Source: Theocolax elegans (lineage: Eukaryota; Arthropoda; Insecta; Hymenoptera; Cerocephalidae). From it: a stretch of 64,000 nt of DNA. The stretch spans positions 33,849,058 through 33,913,057 of the forward strand of contig CM047426.1 of the NCBI GenBank assembly GCA_026168455.1, written 5' to 3'. A program made the translations under genes and the position numbers. Below, piece by piece: positions 24,101-37,600 of this stretch. The notes under the pieces were generated by a model. That model ran no database searches. It saw nothing but the letters and a program-made list of their open reading frames with translations, and was not told the origin of the DNA. How positions within the stretch are numbered: position 1 is the first letter of the stretch; each line of letters starts with the position of its first letter.

Positions 24101-25613
24101 TCGTCATTTTTACCTTTCTCATCTAGTGGTCGGGATTTATTTTTATCCACTTCTTTGCGATCTGTCCTCTCGATTCGATCTAGTCGGTCGCTTCTATCTA
24201 TTCTATCACCTGGCTTCTTCTGCGCCATCTCCTTGTTTATTTCATCGGGTTCTCGCAATTTTTTATGATGTCGATCTTTTTCAGATTCACGTAATAGTTT
24301 TAATTTAGGTGATTCGCTCCGAGTTCTCTCTTTCGTTTTCGTTGTTGTGACGTGGGAGATCAAAGGTAATGGAGATTTCGTTCTAGGTGTAGAAATATGT
24401 TTATGAAGTACAATCATAGTTTTGGGTTCGTTTATTATTTTTGGAAGGGTATCTATCTTTGGGGACATATCTAATTTGCGTTTCTTTTTTGGAGGTAACT
24501 TTTCATTTTTTGCTCCTAAACGTTTTAATTTTAATCTGCAAAGCAACAAGTTAATTATTGTCTAGTGAAGTGAATAGAAATTTGTTACTCACAAAACAAT
24601 ATTAACACTTTTATACTTTTGTACCATTTCTTTTACGATTCTTCCACACTTTTATATCGGTGTTAACCACAGTTGTCTTGTAAAGGTAGCTTAAGACCAA
24701 TGTAAAAGTCTAGTAGAGAAAAATATGAAAGTTATTTGATTACTTACTTTTTCTTTCTTTCCTTGTCCTCGTCAAATTCAGGGGATGCACTGTGCTTTGT
24801 TTTCTTAAATTTCTTAACTTTTTTACGTGAATCTGATGTTGAACTAGTGGAAGAGTCGTCACTACTGGAAGTGCTGCTACTGCTAGAGGAACTTGAACTG
24901 TGAGAACTGGAGGAAGTGCTCATTGCCTTTTTCTTATATTTTATTTTATCTTTCCCATGCACTTCTTTATCTTTCTTCATCTGTAACTCCAGCTCCCTTT
25001 GCAAAAGTTGCCTCCTCCTTTCCAACACCTTCTCGTCCTCGTACTCCAAATCTGTCTGATTCCACTCTTCTAAGTTTAAATCTGGACTGTGAGAAGCTGT
25101 CTTCACAATTTTAGATGTAAGACGCTTGAATGGATCCTCGATGAGCTTAAATATCAAGAAAGATACTAATGATTTTAAAAGAGGTATAAAATACTAACAA
25201 ATATAATGTCAAATAATAAAAATATATAAAGATAATATATAAAGTAATATTTATTAAAGTAGAATGCCAACAACGTTCTCACCAATGAAGGATTCGTAGG
25301 TGCATTATCCTTTTTCACTCGTTTTGAAGGACTTATAAGTGTATGTGTATTTGCATATCTGAAATAAAAATAAAGGTTAATAGTTCACCCGATACCAAAA
25401 AGAAAAGAATAAAAGAAAGTGTACGTACTTGCAACTCTTGCCATAAGAACAACTGCCATTAAGTGCCCAGTTTCTACAGTAATCTGAAGCGTTTTGAGCG
25501 GTTGTTGTGACCGCTGGTTTAGTGCCCAACCTTTCAAAAACACTTGGACGCCGAGAGTCAATATTACATTTCGTAGGCTCAACTGTTATTTTCCTTATGC
25601 TTGACTTTGACAT
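21141..25613 (-). CDS. flacc: Fl(2)d-associated complex component, ZC3H13 homologue (m6A writer)
   Basis: Subunit of the nuclear m6A writer complex that bridges Nito/RBM15 and Fl(2)d/WTAP. Nine exons: 25429-25613, 25283-25358, 24748-25145, 22931-24535, 22427-22726, 21870-22352, 21497-21786, 21312-21426, 21141-21237. All phases agree; 1182 residues. The N-terminus KITVEPTK followed by RRPSVFERLG is highly like vertebrate ZC3H13. A C-C-C-H segment lies at about 44-68 (CRNWALNGSCSYGKSC). A Ser tract lies near 150-185, then a very long Arg/Asp/Lys/Ser low-complexity region (about 220-750) with RDRDRD and RERERE runs and a poly-Pro stretch. A conserved acidic/helical C-terminus follows (FEEISDGELEE, VDWESLVKDS). 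Many antisense open frames overlap the repetitive exon and are shadows. Confidence 0.92.
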
Positions 25614-28239
25614 ATTATCACCATAAATGAATCGTATTTCGACAATGGATGCACATACTTTCGCTTCCCTTTAACGAGCTCGTTTTATCTACATTTGCCA
25701 ATAGAAAATTGACTTCCTTGAGGCATCCGTGTTCCGTGGTATTCACGCGACTATCTTCGGAAGATAAAAAAAATTTAATGTACTACAATTGAAATGTTGC
25801 GAACACGAAAAAAAGGTAATGAAATCGCATACATTACATATTACACACGGACACGGGTCTAACAAATAACAATCAACAACCCATATGACCATTGATCAGA
25901 TCTAAGCTAAATATCGGAAAATACAGGTTAACCAACTTTAACTTATTATCTGGCGCGAAATATCGAACACATTCAAATCTATCAGGTGATAAAATGATGC
26001 CATTATTATTATAAATAGAAAATAAATAAATATAAATATAAAAATATAAATGAAAAAAATGACACGCTACCTTTTGTAATCGTACTAAACAAAAGAAATA
26101 TTTATTTAAAAAATATAAGTAAATCAATTGTTAGAAATAAAAAAAGTGTGTAAACGTGTGGAAACAGGTACTAAGTAAAGTATACGTCAAATAATAAAGT
26201 AACACGACGAAAAGTAAATTGATTACGAAATTGCGTGGGTGAAACAGAGGATGATTAAACTACGAGGACACACATTATTGTGTTGTAGATCATTTGCAAA
26301 AGCGAGGGGAACATGCGGTTGGCCTCGTACTTTCATATATGCCGTTTATCTCGGAATGATGTGGATTGTCGTTGGTAACGCGGTAACTGGTACTCTCGCA
26401 TTCGCTTATACATGTACCTATATACTACATAGGAATAGGTATGTAGTGTATATACTGCACGTAGGCACGTAAAGGTATATAACGTATAACATATATATAA
26501 GCGTGTGTGTATATATGTAACTTAAGTATAGGAGTTGCGCGCTAGGTAGAAAGATACCAAAAGTGTGCGCGACGCGAGAAAGACAAAGATGCTTGGGTCA
26601 CATGTATGAGAAGGAAAGGGATAGATCATAGACGTATATATATGTATATTGTACAAGTAGAAAAGGATGGCCTTATTTTACAGTCTAAAGAGAGGGAGAG
26701 AAAGCTTACTCTTCGAAATATATATTATGGGTGTCTGAGATAGTCGTCGCGCACAGCGTGTCTCTCACCTCACCCGTGTTTTTACGATGCGAATGCGATC
26801 AGCAATGCAATAAAATATAGCGCGAACAACGACACACATACATATTATATATATATATATACATGTATATATGTAGTCTGTACGTGTATAATACGCACGT
26901 ATATGTAAAAGTCGCTAAATGTTCGTATAGTGATATATCCGCGTAAGCAGACTCTTAACTTAATATAGTTCTGTTAAGTGCTACTAGACAGTAGACACAC
27001 ACACACCCAAAGTTTTAAGACACACACACTCGCATATACACGTGTGTCCATATTTAAAGATATATATATACACATATATATGTGTGTGTAGAGATATACA
27101 TGGGTGTTGTTATGTATATATGGTACATAGATGTAAGAGAACGCACTCGATAAGTGAATTGATTTATCGTACCCGTTTATTTCTCCATCCTTGGCAACGG
27201 TGTGTGTCTCTCTTCGTATATATACATGTATATACCTGTAGTAGGTATATAACTCTCCCCCAAACATCTCTCTTTCTCAATTTCTCATTCTCAACCCGGG
27301 CTCTTGTACCTCTTCCCCTCCTGCTCCTCCGCCCCCTTCCACCCCTCCCCTTCCCCCTTTGTTGTCCAATGAACTGCTAAACGGAGAGCCCAGGGAGCCG
27401 CAAGTGCCTAAAAAGCAACTGCGTAACTTTATTAAGGATTAATTGGCAATTGTACGGTAAGAAAATCTATGTATTTATCAAGTCGCATAACGTTCTTTTA
27501 ATGTTTATATAAACAATTTTCTCTCGATTTCGTGAATATAGGTTATATTTTCTCTCGGTGTCGCTTTCTCCTTCTCTCTCTTTCTCTCTCATTCTCTGTC
27601 TCTTTCTCACTCTCTGTCTCTCTCTCTCCCTGTTTATGTCGTCACTGCCATAGTGCCATCCTCGAGTTTTCTATATGCTTACGGCTCGATTCGCTCTGTC
27701 GAGTGTGTATGTCTGGTACTTCGTACGTGTGTGTTGCTGCTACTGCTGCTGCCTACGACTTGTCACTTTTCTTTATTATCGAAGAGCCCTTTGTTTACGA
27801 TTTTTCGTTGTAATCGTTTCATGTTGTATTTTGCGTAGTATCTATTCAAGTTTATGGATGAACGTTTTATTTGTAGTTGACCAACAATTTTCTAGGTGGG
27901 CATATTGACATTTTTAATCCCAATTTGTCTTTCAATAGTTATTGAAAAAATATACCTATTACTTATTTGTTTATAATTTTTACTTAACTATTCAGTGTGT
28001 GCAAAGTATATCATTGACATGATCATTAATACAGCTTTATTTATGATCAATATAATATTAGAGTACCTAAATCTTATTTTTGTACAAAATTTAACTTATG
28101 TAAGGTAAATATTCTTGTTTTTGGATGCTAAATTGAACTTTAATTTTAGATGTCTAAATTAATGAAAATGTGTTAAAACTAAGTTGGATATTTCATTAAC
28201 ATATCCATTTTAATAATATTTTGTTTGGGTTTAGAAATT
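25614..28239. promoter_or_regulatory. Divergent region flacc / Mo25 with microsatellites and probable Mo25 leader exon
   Basis: About 2.6 kb between two start codons that point apart. Notable contents are TA/TG/AC dinucleotide tracts through 26,490-27,130, a C/T-rich block at 27,290-27,365, and a second CT tract at 27,555-27,630. A good splice donor (TACG|GTAAGAAA) at about 27,456 follows a GC-richer stretch and could end a 5' non-coding exon of Mo25, whose coding start lies at 28240 just past an acceptor. Several open frames here (26239-26472, 27042-27380, 27532-27813) are compositionally simple and not credible genes. Confidence 0.4.
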
Positions 28240-30744
28240 ATGCCTCTATTCGGAAAATCTCAAAAAAGCCCAGCTGAGGTGGTGAAGGCTCTAAAAGAAG
28301 CAGTTAATGCATTAGAACGAGGGGATAAAAAAGTAGAAAAGGTATGTTTTAATGGCATTTGTTTATATCTGTGAATTATAATGAAAATATTATTTCAGGC
28401 TCAAGAAGATGTCAGTAAAAATTTGGTGCATATTAAAAATATGCTATATGGAACTGCCGAGTCCGAGCCACAAGCAGATATAGTTGTAGCTCAATTAGCA
28501 CAAGAACTATATAATAGTAATCTCTTACTACTTCTTGTTCAAAATCTTAGTCGAATAGATTTTGAGGTAACTTTTTTAAACTTTTATTCTTTTTTTAATA
28601 ATACATTTAATGTATTAATAATCCAAGCTGATATAATTTTAATTATTATAGGGTAAAAAAGATGTTGCACAGGTATTCAATAATATATTAAGAAGACAAA
28701 TTGGGACAAGATCTCCTACAGTCGAATATATTTGTACTAAACCAGAAATTTTATTTACTCTCATGTCAGGGTAAGCAATACATTCTAACTATTTAGAAAA
28801 TAGAATTTGGTTACTAAGATCGTTACTTCACATTTTTTAATAATTTTGAACATTTACCAATTTTTGTTATTAATAGAATTCTAAAGAACAAAGATTTGCA
28901 GAGTGTTTAAAAATCTTTAAAAATAAAAATAAAAAAATAAAAAAAATTAACTAAATAAAATCTGAAATAACACTTGTCAGGACTATAATATGTATTATTT
29001 ATTTATTTATTTAACCAGAAAATATACAGTATGCCGCTAACATTAGAATATACAATAATATTCAATAACTGGCATCCTATAGAGGTAGTTAAATATACCT
29101 GTACATAGGTCTGGTGTATAAACTTAACATTAATTAACTTAACTCTTAAAACTAAACTTGAACCTATTATAACTATTACTTTTTAACATGTGTGTCTAAA
29201 AACAGAAAAATAAAAAATAACATTAGTGTTGCACATACAACAAATAATACTTATATTTGACGATAGAAATTATAAATTTATAATAATAATTCAAATAAAT
29301 TCCAGTTATTTTTTAAATAATCACTTATAATACCTTATATGCTTTTTTTACTTAAATTTAAAATTTTTAGTTCATTAGGTAGAATATTATAACACTTTAT
29401 TGCATTATATTTACTGCTTTTGTAGCTTATTGATTTTTTAATGACAGGTAGTTTTAGGTTCTTGTTTCTCGTTCTACTAGTTGAATTTAAATATTGGTCC
29501 TTAAATTCCTGATAATATTACAAAATTGAATTAAGTATAAAAACTTGTTTAATCGTTAATGGAGAGTTGCCCTCCTTTTTTTTCATAATTATTTTAATTA
29601 ATCTTTTTTGCAAAGTATTAAGCAGCAATAAAACATTATTATATGCTCCAGCCCATGCTATAATTCCATATGTTGCAATACTATGAAAAAGAGCATAGTA
29701 AATTTGTAATAAGAACTTTTGCTCTATAATACATGCAAATTTTTGTAGTATAAAAAGTAAATATCTAGTTCTATTTATAATATACATAATGTGATAATTA
29801 ATTAAGTATATATATTAAGTAATAAACTATATATTTGATTTCAGTTATGAACACCAAGACATCGCATTAAATTGTGGTACAATGTTAAGAGAATGTGCTC
29901 GATATGAAGCATTAGCAAAAATAATGATTTATTCCGATGATTTTTATAATTTCTTCAGATATGTTGAAGTTTCTACATTTGATATTGCTTCGGATGCCTT
30001 TTCTACTTTTAAGGTTATTGATTTTTATATTTTTATATTTTATATACTAAAATAAATTGGAAACATATATTTAAAATGTGAATTCAGTGAAATATTAAAA
30101 TTTGTTTATTAATGATGCAGGAACTTCTCACAAGGCATAAAATTTTAAGTGCTGAATTTCTAGAAGTCAATTATGACAAAGTCTTTTCACATTATCAGAG
30201 GCTACTGAATTCAGAAAACTATGTCACACGTAGACAAAGTTTAAAATTATTAGGAGAGCTTCTACTCGACCGACACAACTTTACTGTAAGTGTTAAATAT
30301 AAAAGAAACTTATTTCATAAACATTTAATATAATAACATACATATTCTCTACATAGGTCATGACGCGATATATTTCCAATCCGGATAATTTAAAATTAAT
30401 GATGAATATGCTTAAAGAAAAGTCTCGTAATATACAATTTGAGGCCTTCCATGTTTTTAAGGTGAGAATAAATTTTATATAACAGACAATAAAAATATTA
30501 ATATGAAAATATTAATATAAATTAACATTTATAATTTTTTAATATTAATAATACTACATAGGTATTTGTTGCTAATCCAAACAAGCCAAAACCTATTCTG
30601 GACATTTTATTACGTAATCAAGAAAAACTGATAGAGTTCCTTACACGCTTCCACACAGATCGTTCAGAGGATGAACAGTTTAACGATGAAAAAGCTTACT
30701 TGATCAAACAGATTAAAGAGCTTAAGTCTGTAAATGAAAATTAA
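28240..30744 (+). CDS. Mo25: Mo25 / CAB39 scaffold protein
   Basis: Armadillo-like helical scaffold that stabilises STRAD-LKB1 and activates GCK-type kinases in polarity and energy signalling. Seven exons: 28240-28341, 28399-28566, 28652-28770, 29845-30013, 30121-30285, 30357-30461, 30562-30744. All phases agree, giving 336 residues against about 341 in vertebrates. The start [20 protein letters not shown] is the family N-terminus. Other conserved blocks are [53 protein letters not shown] and [20 protein letters not shown]. The C-terminus keeps [16 protein letters not shown]. The 1,074-base third intron carries a retrotransposon fragment in the opposite orientation. The gene converges on asp. 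Confidence 0.97.
28993..29795 (-). mobile_element. Decayed, 5'-truncated non-LTR retrotransposon (3' end of RT ORF)
   Basis: The minus-strand open frame at 29518-29787 has the post-RT 'palm/thumb' pattern of jockey/CR1/R1-like ORF2: [18 protein letters not shown], then [13 protein letters not shown]. After one in-frame stop the same frame continues with the usual ORF2 C-terminal pattern ([28 protein letters not shown]). The low-coordinate end is a TAAA-type tail (reads ATTTATTTATTTATTT on plus at 28,995-29,014), as expected for the 3' end of an element inserted in reverse. Only about 0.8 kb remains, so it is 5' truncated. It lies in Mo25 intron 3 and should be spliced out. The exact family and target-site duplication were not determined. 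Confidence 0.75.
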
Positions 30745-31644
30745 GTTGGTACTTTTTTACGCTGTTTTCCAGTAGTTGTGTAAATAAAATTTACATTCAC
30801 GATTTATTATTGTAACATTCAGACTCTTCGGATATTATAATACTCTGCTACCTTCCATTACTAAATTGATTTCAAGTGCTTAGTATGGCAGCTACAAAAA
30901 CAATAGCCTACTTTTTTCTAAACATTTTCGTAAAAAATTATAATGTTGATGTATAGTTCAAATATGGAGGATATAAATAACATGTGCCTACATAATTTAT
31001 ATGAGCCTATTCTGCAATAACAAATATCAAAGTGATGAACTCATTAACAATTTTTAGGGTGTGTGCATGATTTCAATTTATGCTTATTTGCTTATTGCAA
31101 CACATAATGATTTTTTTCATTTTAAAACAAAAAAGTGGAATGTTGCTAAAATGAAGTTTGTAATTTATGCTTATGGAATATATTGAGAAATAAAATTGAT
31201 TGTAGCTGCTGTACTTTGTTTTTATATATCAGATTATCTTCTAAATGCAGCAAAATGTATTACTTATAACGATAGGCATCTTCTGCTTCATTTTATGCTA
31301 AAAATTATAATCACATGTATATGTATAGAATTGACTGTTAAAATGTAACGCCAAAACAATAATTATTGTTTATTATATTTATTGCAATAAAAGTATTATT
31401 ACAAAAACAATTATTAATTTAAATATTTTCGTAAAAATCACATTACAGTTATTTAGTTTACACGCTAATTTACAATACTCTGTATTCAGTTAATTTTAGA
31501 ATATACATGCACTTTCAGTCTTTAAAAACTGTAAACTTTTCATGTTAATATTGTTACAAAATTTTTTCGTTTTAATAAAAACGTAACGTAATCTAATATA
31601 GTTATATAAGTTTTAAAGTACATCAATTAAACAATAAAATAAGT
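30745..31644. other. Intergenic between convergent Mo25 and asp
   Basis: AT-rich 3' UTR-like sequence with several AATAAA-type signals (for example near 30,785 and 31,190). Nothing else was recognised. Confidence 0.55.
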
Positions 31645-34600
31645 TTACATCGAAAAGTTAAATGACCGTTGCATGTCTTTTGCGTGGGGAATATTTAAAA
31701 TTTGTAAACGTGAAGCAATTGCTGTGATGGCTTGATAAACACTTTGAAATGTACGTGGACGTTTACGTTTTAATCCCCAATCAGGTTTAGTACATGGTAG
31801 TTGTTTTTCATATACTGTAGCATCTAATAAACAAGCACTCGATTTTTTAGCAATTGAAGTATACAAGTTAGTTAGCAAGTATCGTGTTCTGACACAATTA
31901 TTCGCCGCCTACAAACAATTACAAATTATTTTACGTTTAATGTATAAGATGTAAATAACAAAATTAAACAAATATGAATAATTGTATAATATACCATAGC
32001 ATATTCAGGATTCTTTGCTAAAATCCATATTAAAGTCGCAGTATATAAAAATAAATCTATTCTTTTATTAACTACAATAGTCATTAATCTGGCTAGTACT
32101 TCAATATAATCAACCTGAAAAATAAAAACATGAATTAGTTAATAAAATTAAATACAAGAATAAATTAGTCATATAGATATTTATCATCATTTAATTACCT
32201 GCACTACATATGCAGTTGTATGCTTAAACTTGGCTATTGTTAATAAAATACTTATATCTTTCAAACAAACATCTAACCAAGGTAATGATCTATTAGCTCT
32301 GTTTAGTATATCATACAATTTAGGAATTAAATTTAACTGACATACACTAAAGCAGGCAGCTGGAGATAAACGTGTTATAACATCTGAAAAAATATTTACT
32401 TCAAAGTATTTTAAGTTTCTTTAAGTACACCTACGGTTTAAAAATATACAATATTGTATTTACCTAATGATGATAAACAAACTGATAATTGTCCAACATT
32501 ACTAACATACTTGAAAATTTCAATATTTTCTTGCAGTCGAAACGCTAATGTATTTGTTGGATCAGCAGTTTCAGCAGCCCTTTTTACTCTTTCACGTAGC
32601 AATGACATCTTTTTATTTGCTCTTCGACGAATTTCAAATCCTCTCCAAGCTGCTTGAATAATAACGGCTGCTTTAGATTTTTTCTTCAATTCTTCTTTCC
32701 TGGCTTTTTCGATTGCTTGTTCCTTGCGCATAATTCTTTCATGAATTATTTGTCTTCTCCATTTCTGAATAATTTGTACAGCTTTTCTCTTATTTTGATA
32801 CTCTTTGTATACCAAATATGATCTCCAATACCTCTGAATAGTAATAGCTGATTCGCGTTGTTTATTGAACTTTCTTGATTGCAATATGGTTTTCCATTTC
32901 CGTTGTATTAAAATGACGCTGTCTTTGTATAAAATATATTCAGCACGAATTTTTCTGCCAAATATTATATTTTTTCTCCAATTTTGTATAGTTAAAGCAG
33001 CTTGTTTCTTTTTCATATAATCTTTACGTATAATGTACGATTTCCAGTACTTTTGTATTATAATAGCCGATTGTCGTTTGTTTTGGTATTTTCTCATTTG
33101 CAGTTTTGTCTTCCATAACCGTTGCATTTTGATAGCAGATATTTTCAATACATAATAATATGCGCGTATGCGTCTGCCATTAAGGATATGCAGTCTCCAG
33201 TTTTCGATAATTTTAACTGCATTTTTTTTGTTTTTAAATTCTTGTTTTATTATATATGATCTCCAATAATTTTGAATTGCCATAGCTGAATTACGTTTAT
33301 GTAAATAATTACTTCTTTCTAATCTAGCAGCCTGAGTAGCCCGCCACCTTCTTTGAAGTTTAATTATTGAAACTTTTTGCTTCTCATACATTTTCCGCGC
33401 TTGTTTGCCATTTTCAAGCGCTCTCCATCTTCTTTGTAAAGTAACAACAGAATTAAGCATTTTATTGTAAAGATTCTTTTGTAAAATCATTTTCCACCAC
33501 GACTGAATTTTCACGATAGAATTTTTCACTTCCAAATATTTTTGTTTTGTATTTTTCATTGCAATTTGTGCTCTCCATCTTCGTTGTAAAGAAATAATTT
33601 TGTTTCTAGTATCTAAATATTGAGCTTTCGTAGAATTTTTAAGTTTTGTAGCGTACCATCGCGTTTCGATAATCTTGACAGCTGTTTTTAGTTTCAAATA
33701 CTCATTGCGAATTATTCGTGAATAAATAATATTTTTATACCAATATTTAATTCTTAAAATTGCTCTCTTTTTACGTTTATAATCATTTGTAGCTACTTTC
33801 ATTTTCCAATTTTTCTGGAATATTATTGATGCGTTTTTAAGAGCTAAATAATTAGATCGTTCGTTTCTTGCTAAAGTAACATTTTTCCACCAACTTTGTA
33901 TTTTGATACAGTTTGAACGCTGTATTCTATAATTCTTCATTGCAATAACTTTTCGATACCACGTTTGTATTTTAATAGAAGCGTTTTTCTTTACTTTCCA
34001 TTGCAGCATATCTTCTCTAGTCATCCTGTAATTTCTCCATGCTCGTTTTATTATGTTAATACTTTCCTTTTGAAGAAGGAAGTGTTTTCTCTCTACAGTT
34101 TCCATATGTTTTGCAATCCAAACTCTTTCAATTACCTTAACAGAGGTTTTTAAAGCAATAAAATAATTTCTGTCTTTTTTTAGACTAAGGCAGCGTTTCC
34201 ACCAATTTTGTATAAGTTTTATATATTTGAGCTTCAGTAAATAAGCTGTTCGATCTGCTCTCATAGCTAATTTTGCACGCCATTTATTTTGAACAAAAAT
34301 TATAGCGCACCTTTTGATTTTATATTGAATTAAAACTTGTTTACCTAAATGCCTTGCTTTCCAGTACAATTGAATCTTTACAATTTTTGCTCTCAATTCT
34401 AAATATTTATTTCTTATACACTTCATATGTTGGTTGGCTCGCCAACGTCTTTGAACATTAATAATTAATTGTTGTTTAACTTTGAAATCAGTTACATATG
34501 GCTTAGTGAATTGTATCCTCTTCCACCATCTCTGAATTTTAATAGCTGATATTTTCATTTTTTGGTAGTGCATTTGTTGAATTCGAGCATTTTTCTTTAA

Positions 34601-37600
34601 TCTCCAAAGCAATTGCAATTTCCGAGCGGCTTCGATTTTTATTGCTATTTGTCGTGTATATTCTTGTTTTAACTTTTGCAAAGTAAGTCTAGCTTTATAA
34701 CATTTCCATGATCTTTGTATGACTGCTGCTCCATTATCTCTTCTATTTCTCAAAATATTTTTTATATAAACGTACCATAATTTAGACCTCCACCAACGCT
34801 GTAAAGTTTTAGCAGCTTTTTCAAATCTGGGAGCTTGGAACTTGTAAATAATTTGCCACAAAAGAGACAAAGTTTTTTCTCTATGACCATCAACAATTGA
34901 TTTTGCATCTATATTACCTGTAATGGTATATCCTGCTTCTTTTAATGCAATTAATCCTAAGTTGACATTGTGAATTTTTTGCAAACGGGATATAACGGGT
35001 ACTCGGCATTGACATGTGAGACACCGTTTACCGGTTATTACTTCCATAATTCTACAAAGTCTTACACCATCTCGTAAATCTGTAGACAAATTAGCTACAG
35101 CATAATCATATTCATCTAAATAAGTTTGCTTATGTGACACAACATAAGTATAATGGCGTAAAACTTTAGTGATATCGCCTATTCCACTCAAAACTTCACG
35201 TGAAAATGTTAATAAAATTGATCTGCTATCTTTAATTAATGCCTTTTTGTGAAATAAACATGGATCATGACCTATTAGCGTATTTCTTTTAGCATAATCT
35301 AAAAAGTAGACAAGAAATAAGAATTTCTTAAGCATGAATTTATTCATGTGTGTTTGGAATGTATTTAATCTGATATTTGGATGTAAATGAGACGAATGTG
35401 TTTTAACAAGAAATGGATCAGAAAAAAATCTGGCTAACAGAAATCTTGAAAGTCCAACAATATCATTATTTGATTGGAGGGGTATTGTTTCACCATAAAT
35501 TGTTTCTAATCCTATTCTCAACCAGAGAGGATTATAACTGATAAATAATTCGAGAATTATTTTTTGCAGACCTAATTTAAAATAAATTATATTAATATTA
35601 AAATCGTATTGTTAATCATATTTTACTTTAATTACTCACCAATATCTCGGTGTAAATCTTTGTCAGGTCTTATAACTAAAATTTCTTTTTCAATTCCAAC
35701 TGTAGTTTGCGAAAGAGCAGTTATTACTTCTTCTTTGTGGTACATCAGGCATGCAGCTTTACGAAGAGTATTTAATCTTGTGTTTGTATGATATCTAGCA
35801 GATACTGATTCTTTTGTTTCAGCTAAAGTAATATCTTCCTTTAACCGACATGATTGCCATACTTTACCAATGTCAATATTAGTTGTTTCAACATCTGCTG
35901 TTAAATGTTCAGGGGGAGTTAATAAGGCATTCAACCACTTTTTGAATTCTATTTCTTGTATAAATATCCATTTTTCATCATAATAAAGAGTGCTATATTA
36001 ATTAAATAAATTATGCATTAAACAGTATAAAGTCAATTGAATATTTTACATGTGTAACTACAAATAAATGTTTACTTAGAAAGAAAAGGGTCTTGAGTCA
36101 TAGTAGCAGCAAAAGGATCTGGATTGCATAACATTGTTAAAAAATCGTTGGGATCATGGAGTTTAACACTAACTTCTTTTAGTTGCTTCTTTAATACTTT
36201 ATTATTATCCTTATTTTTATTCTTATTCAATCCACTAAATGATAGTTTTGCAATTTTAACTCCAGGTATTTCAATACTTCCATTACCTAAAACCATGTAT
36301 ATGATTAATATATTATTATTAATTAATAATTATTAAATATTAAATTACATAGTTGTAATTTACTTTTTATTGATTTATTTATTTGTTGTTTCTTCTTTAA
36401 AGTTACTGTTTCTGATAAAGTACGCTCTTTTAATATTTTACTTGCTTTTGTAGGAGATATTTTTCTTAAAGGTGGTTTAGTTCGGGAAAGCTTCTTTGGT
36501 GGTGAAATTTCAATACAAAATCCTTTTGGCTCTTTGAATTTTTTTTCTGAAAAGTCTGAATTATTTAGTGTCTGTTTATTATCAACAAAAATATTTTCTT
36601 CTTTTATACTATCCAAAGTAGAATTAAAAATATTCTTAGAAATTGGTGAAATTGAAGTTCTAGTTTTGACCCATAAATCTGCTTCTAAGCAATCTCTAGC
36701 ACTACCAAAATCGACTTGACTTTTTGAAAACAGAGTATTACATTTTTTAGACTCATTAATATTCTTTGAAGGAAGTGGTGTTGAAAATTCTAAATCAATT
36801 TTATTAAATGTTTTTGCAAGACAAGTTGGTTTTAAATTAATGTTATTTTTAGCACTTGTTGGTGACACATTTAAATTATAACTAGTGTTTGGTTCACCAT
36901 TTTTATCAATATCAAATGTTGCATTTTTATTTGTTGAATGATTTGTTGACTCATCACTGAATGATCTACTTGCATCAGATTTATGTCCTGTTGAACAGCA
37001 TTTTGGAGAAAATCGCATATTATCAATATTTGCAGTACTTGGTTTTAAAGGAGTAAATTTAAAATCTTTTAATAACATAGAAAATTCTGATGGAGCATTT
37101 GCAGTTTCTGTTTCAGCTTCAGTTGCTTTAGGTGATAGAGAATCATCAAATTCATCATTGCTTTCATATTTGGAATCTTCAAAAGTTTGCTGAACAAATT
37201 TAGGGACAGTTATGTAAGTATCTTTTCTTAAGGTCAATTGTACTTTACTTTCTACTGTGACAGAAGTAATATCCTTTTGTATTATTGAAGATTCATTAGT
37301 TTTTTGAACGCCTAAATAAATTATATTTAATAAATAAATTTAACAATGCTAGTATTATTAACACTATGAATAAATTATTATTTTAAACTTACTGTAACTA
37401 GAAGAAAATGGAACATTATCAGGTTTTATTGGTGTAAATTTAAAAACTGAAGAATCGAGATACTTGGAAAAATCAACAGGTGGTGGTGAAGAAGGTTTCT
37501 CTTGTTTTAGTTTTTTTGTTTTTGCACGATCTATCATCCAATTAAAAGACATATTATTTGAATGATTTTCTTTATTTAATAATTCAGAATTTCGAGTTCT

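Noticed and set aside
22918..24308. Overlapping open frames on both strands within the flacc repeat exon
   Set aside because: Caused by the RD/RE/RS codon repeats; the 22931-24535 frame alone joins in phase with its neighbours.
25381..25428. Read-through of flacc intron 1 as coding
   Set aside because: It gives a canonical CKYVH but hits a stop 14 residues later, while the spliced form continues in phase for over 1,100 residues. Kept only as a finding.
26239..27813. Small open frames in the flacc/Mo25 spacer
   Set aside because: They consist of microsatellite-driven Tyr/Ile/Val or Leu/Ser runs with no family resemblance.
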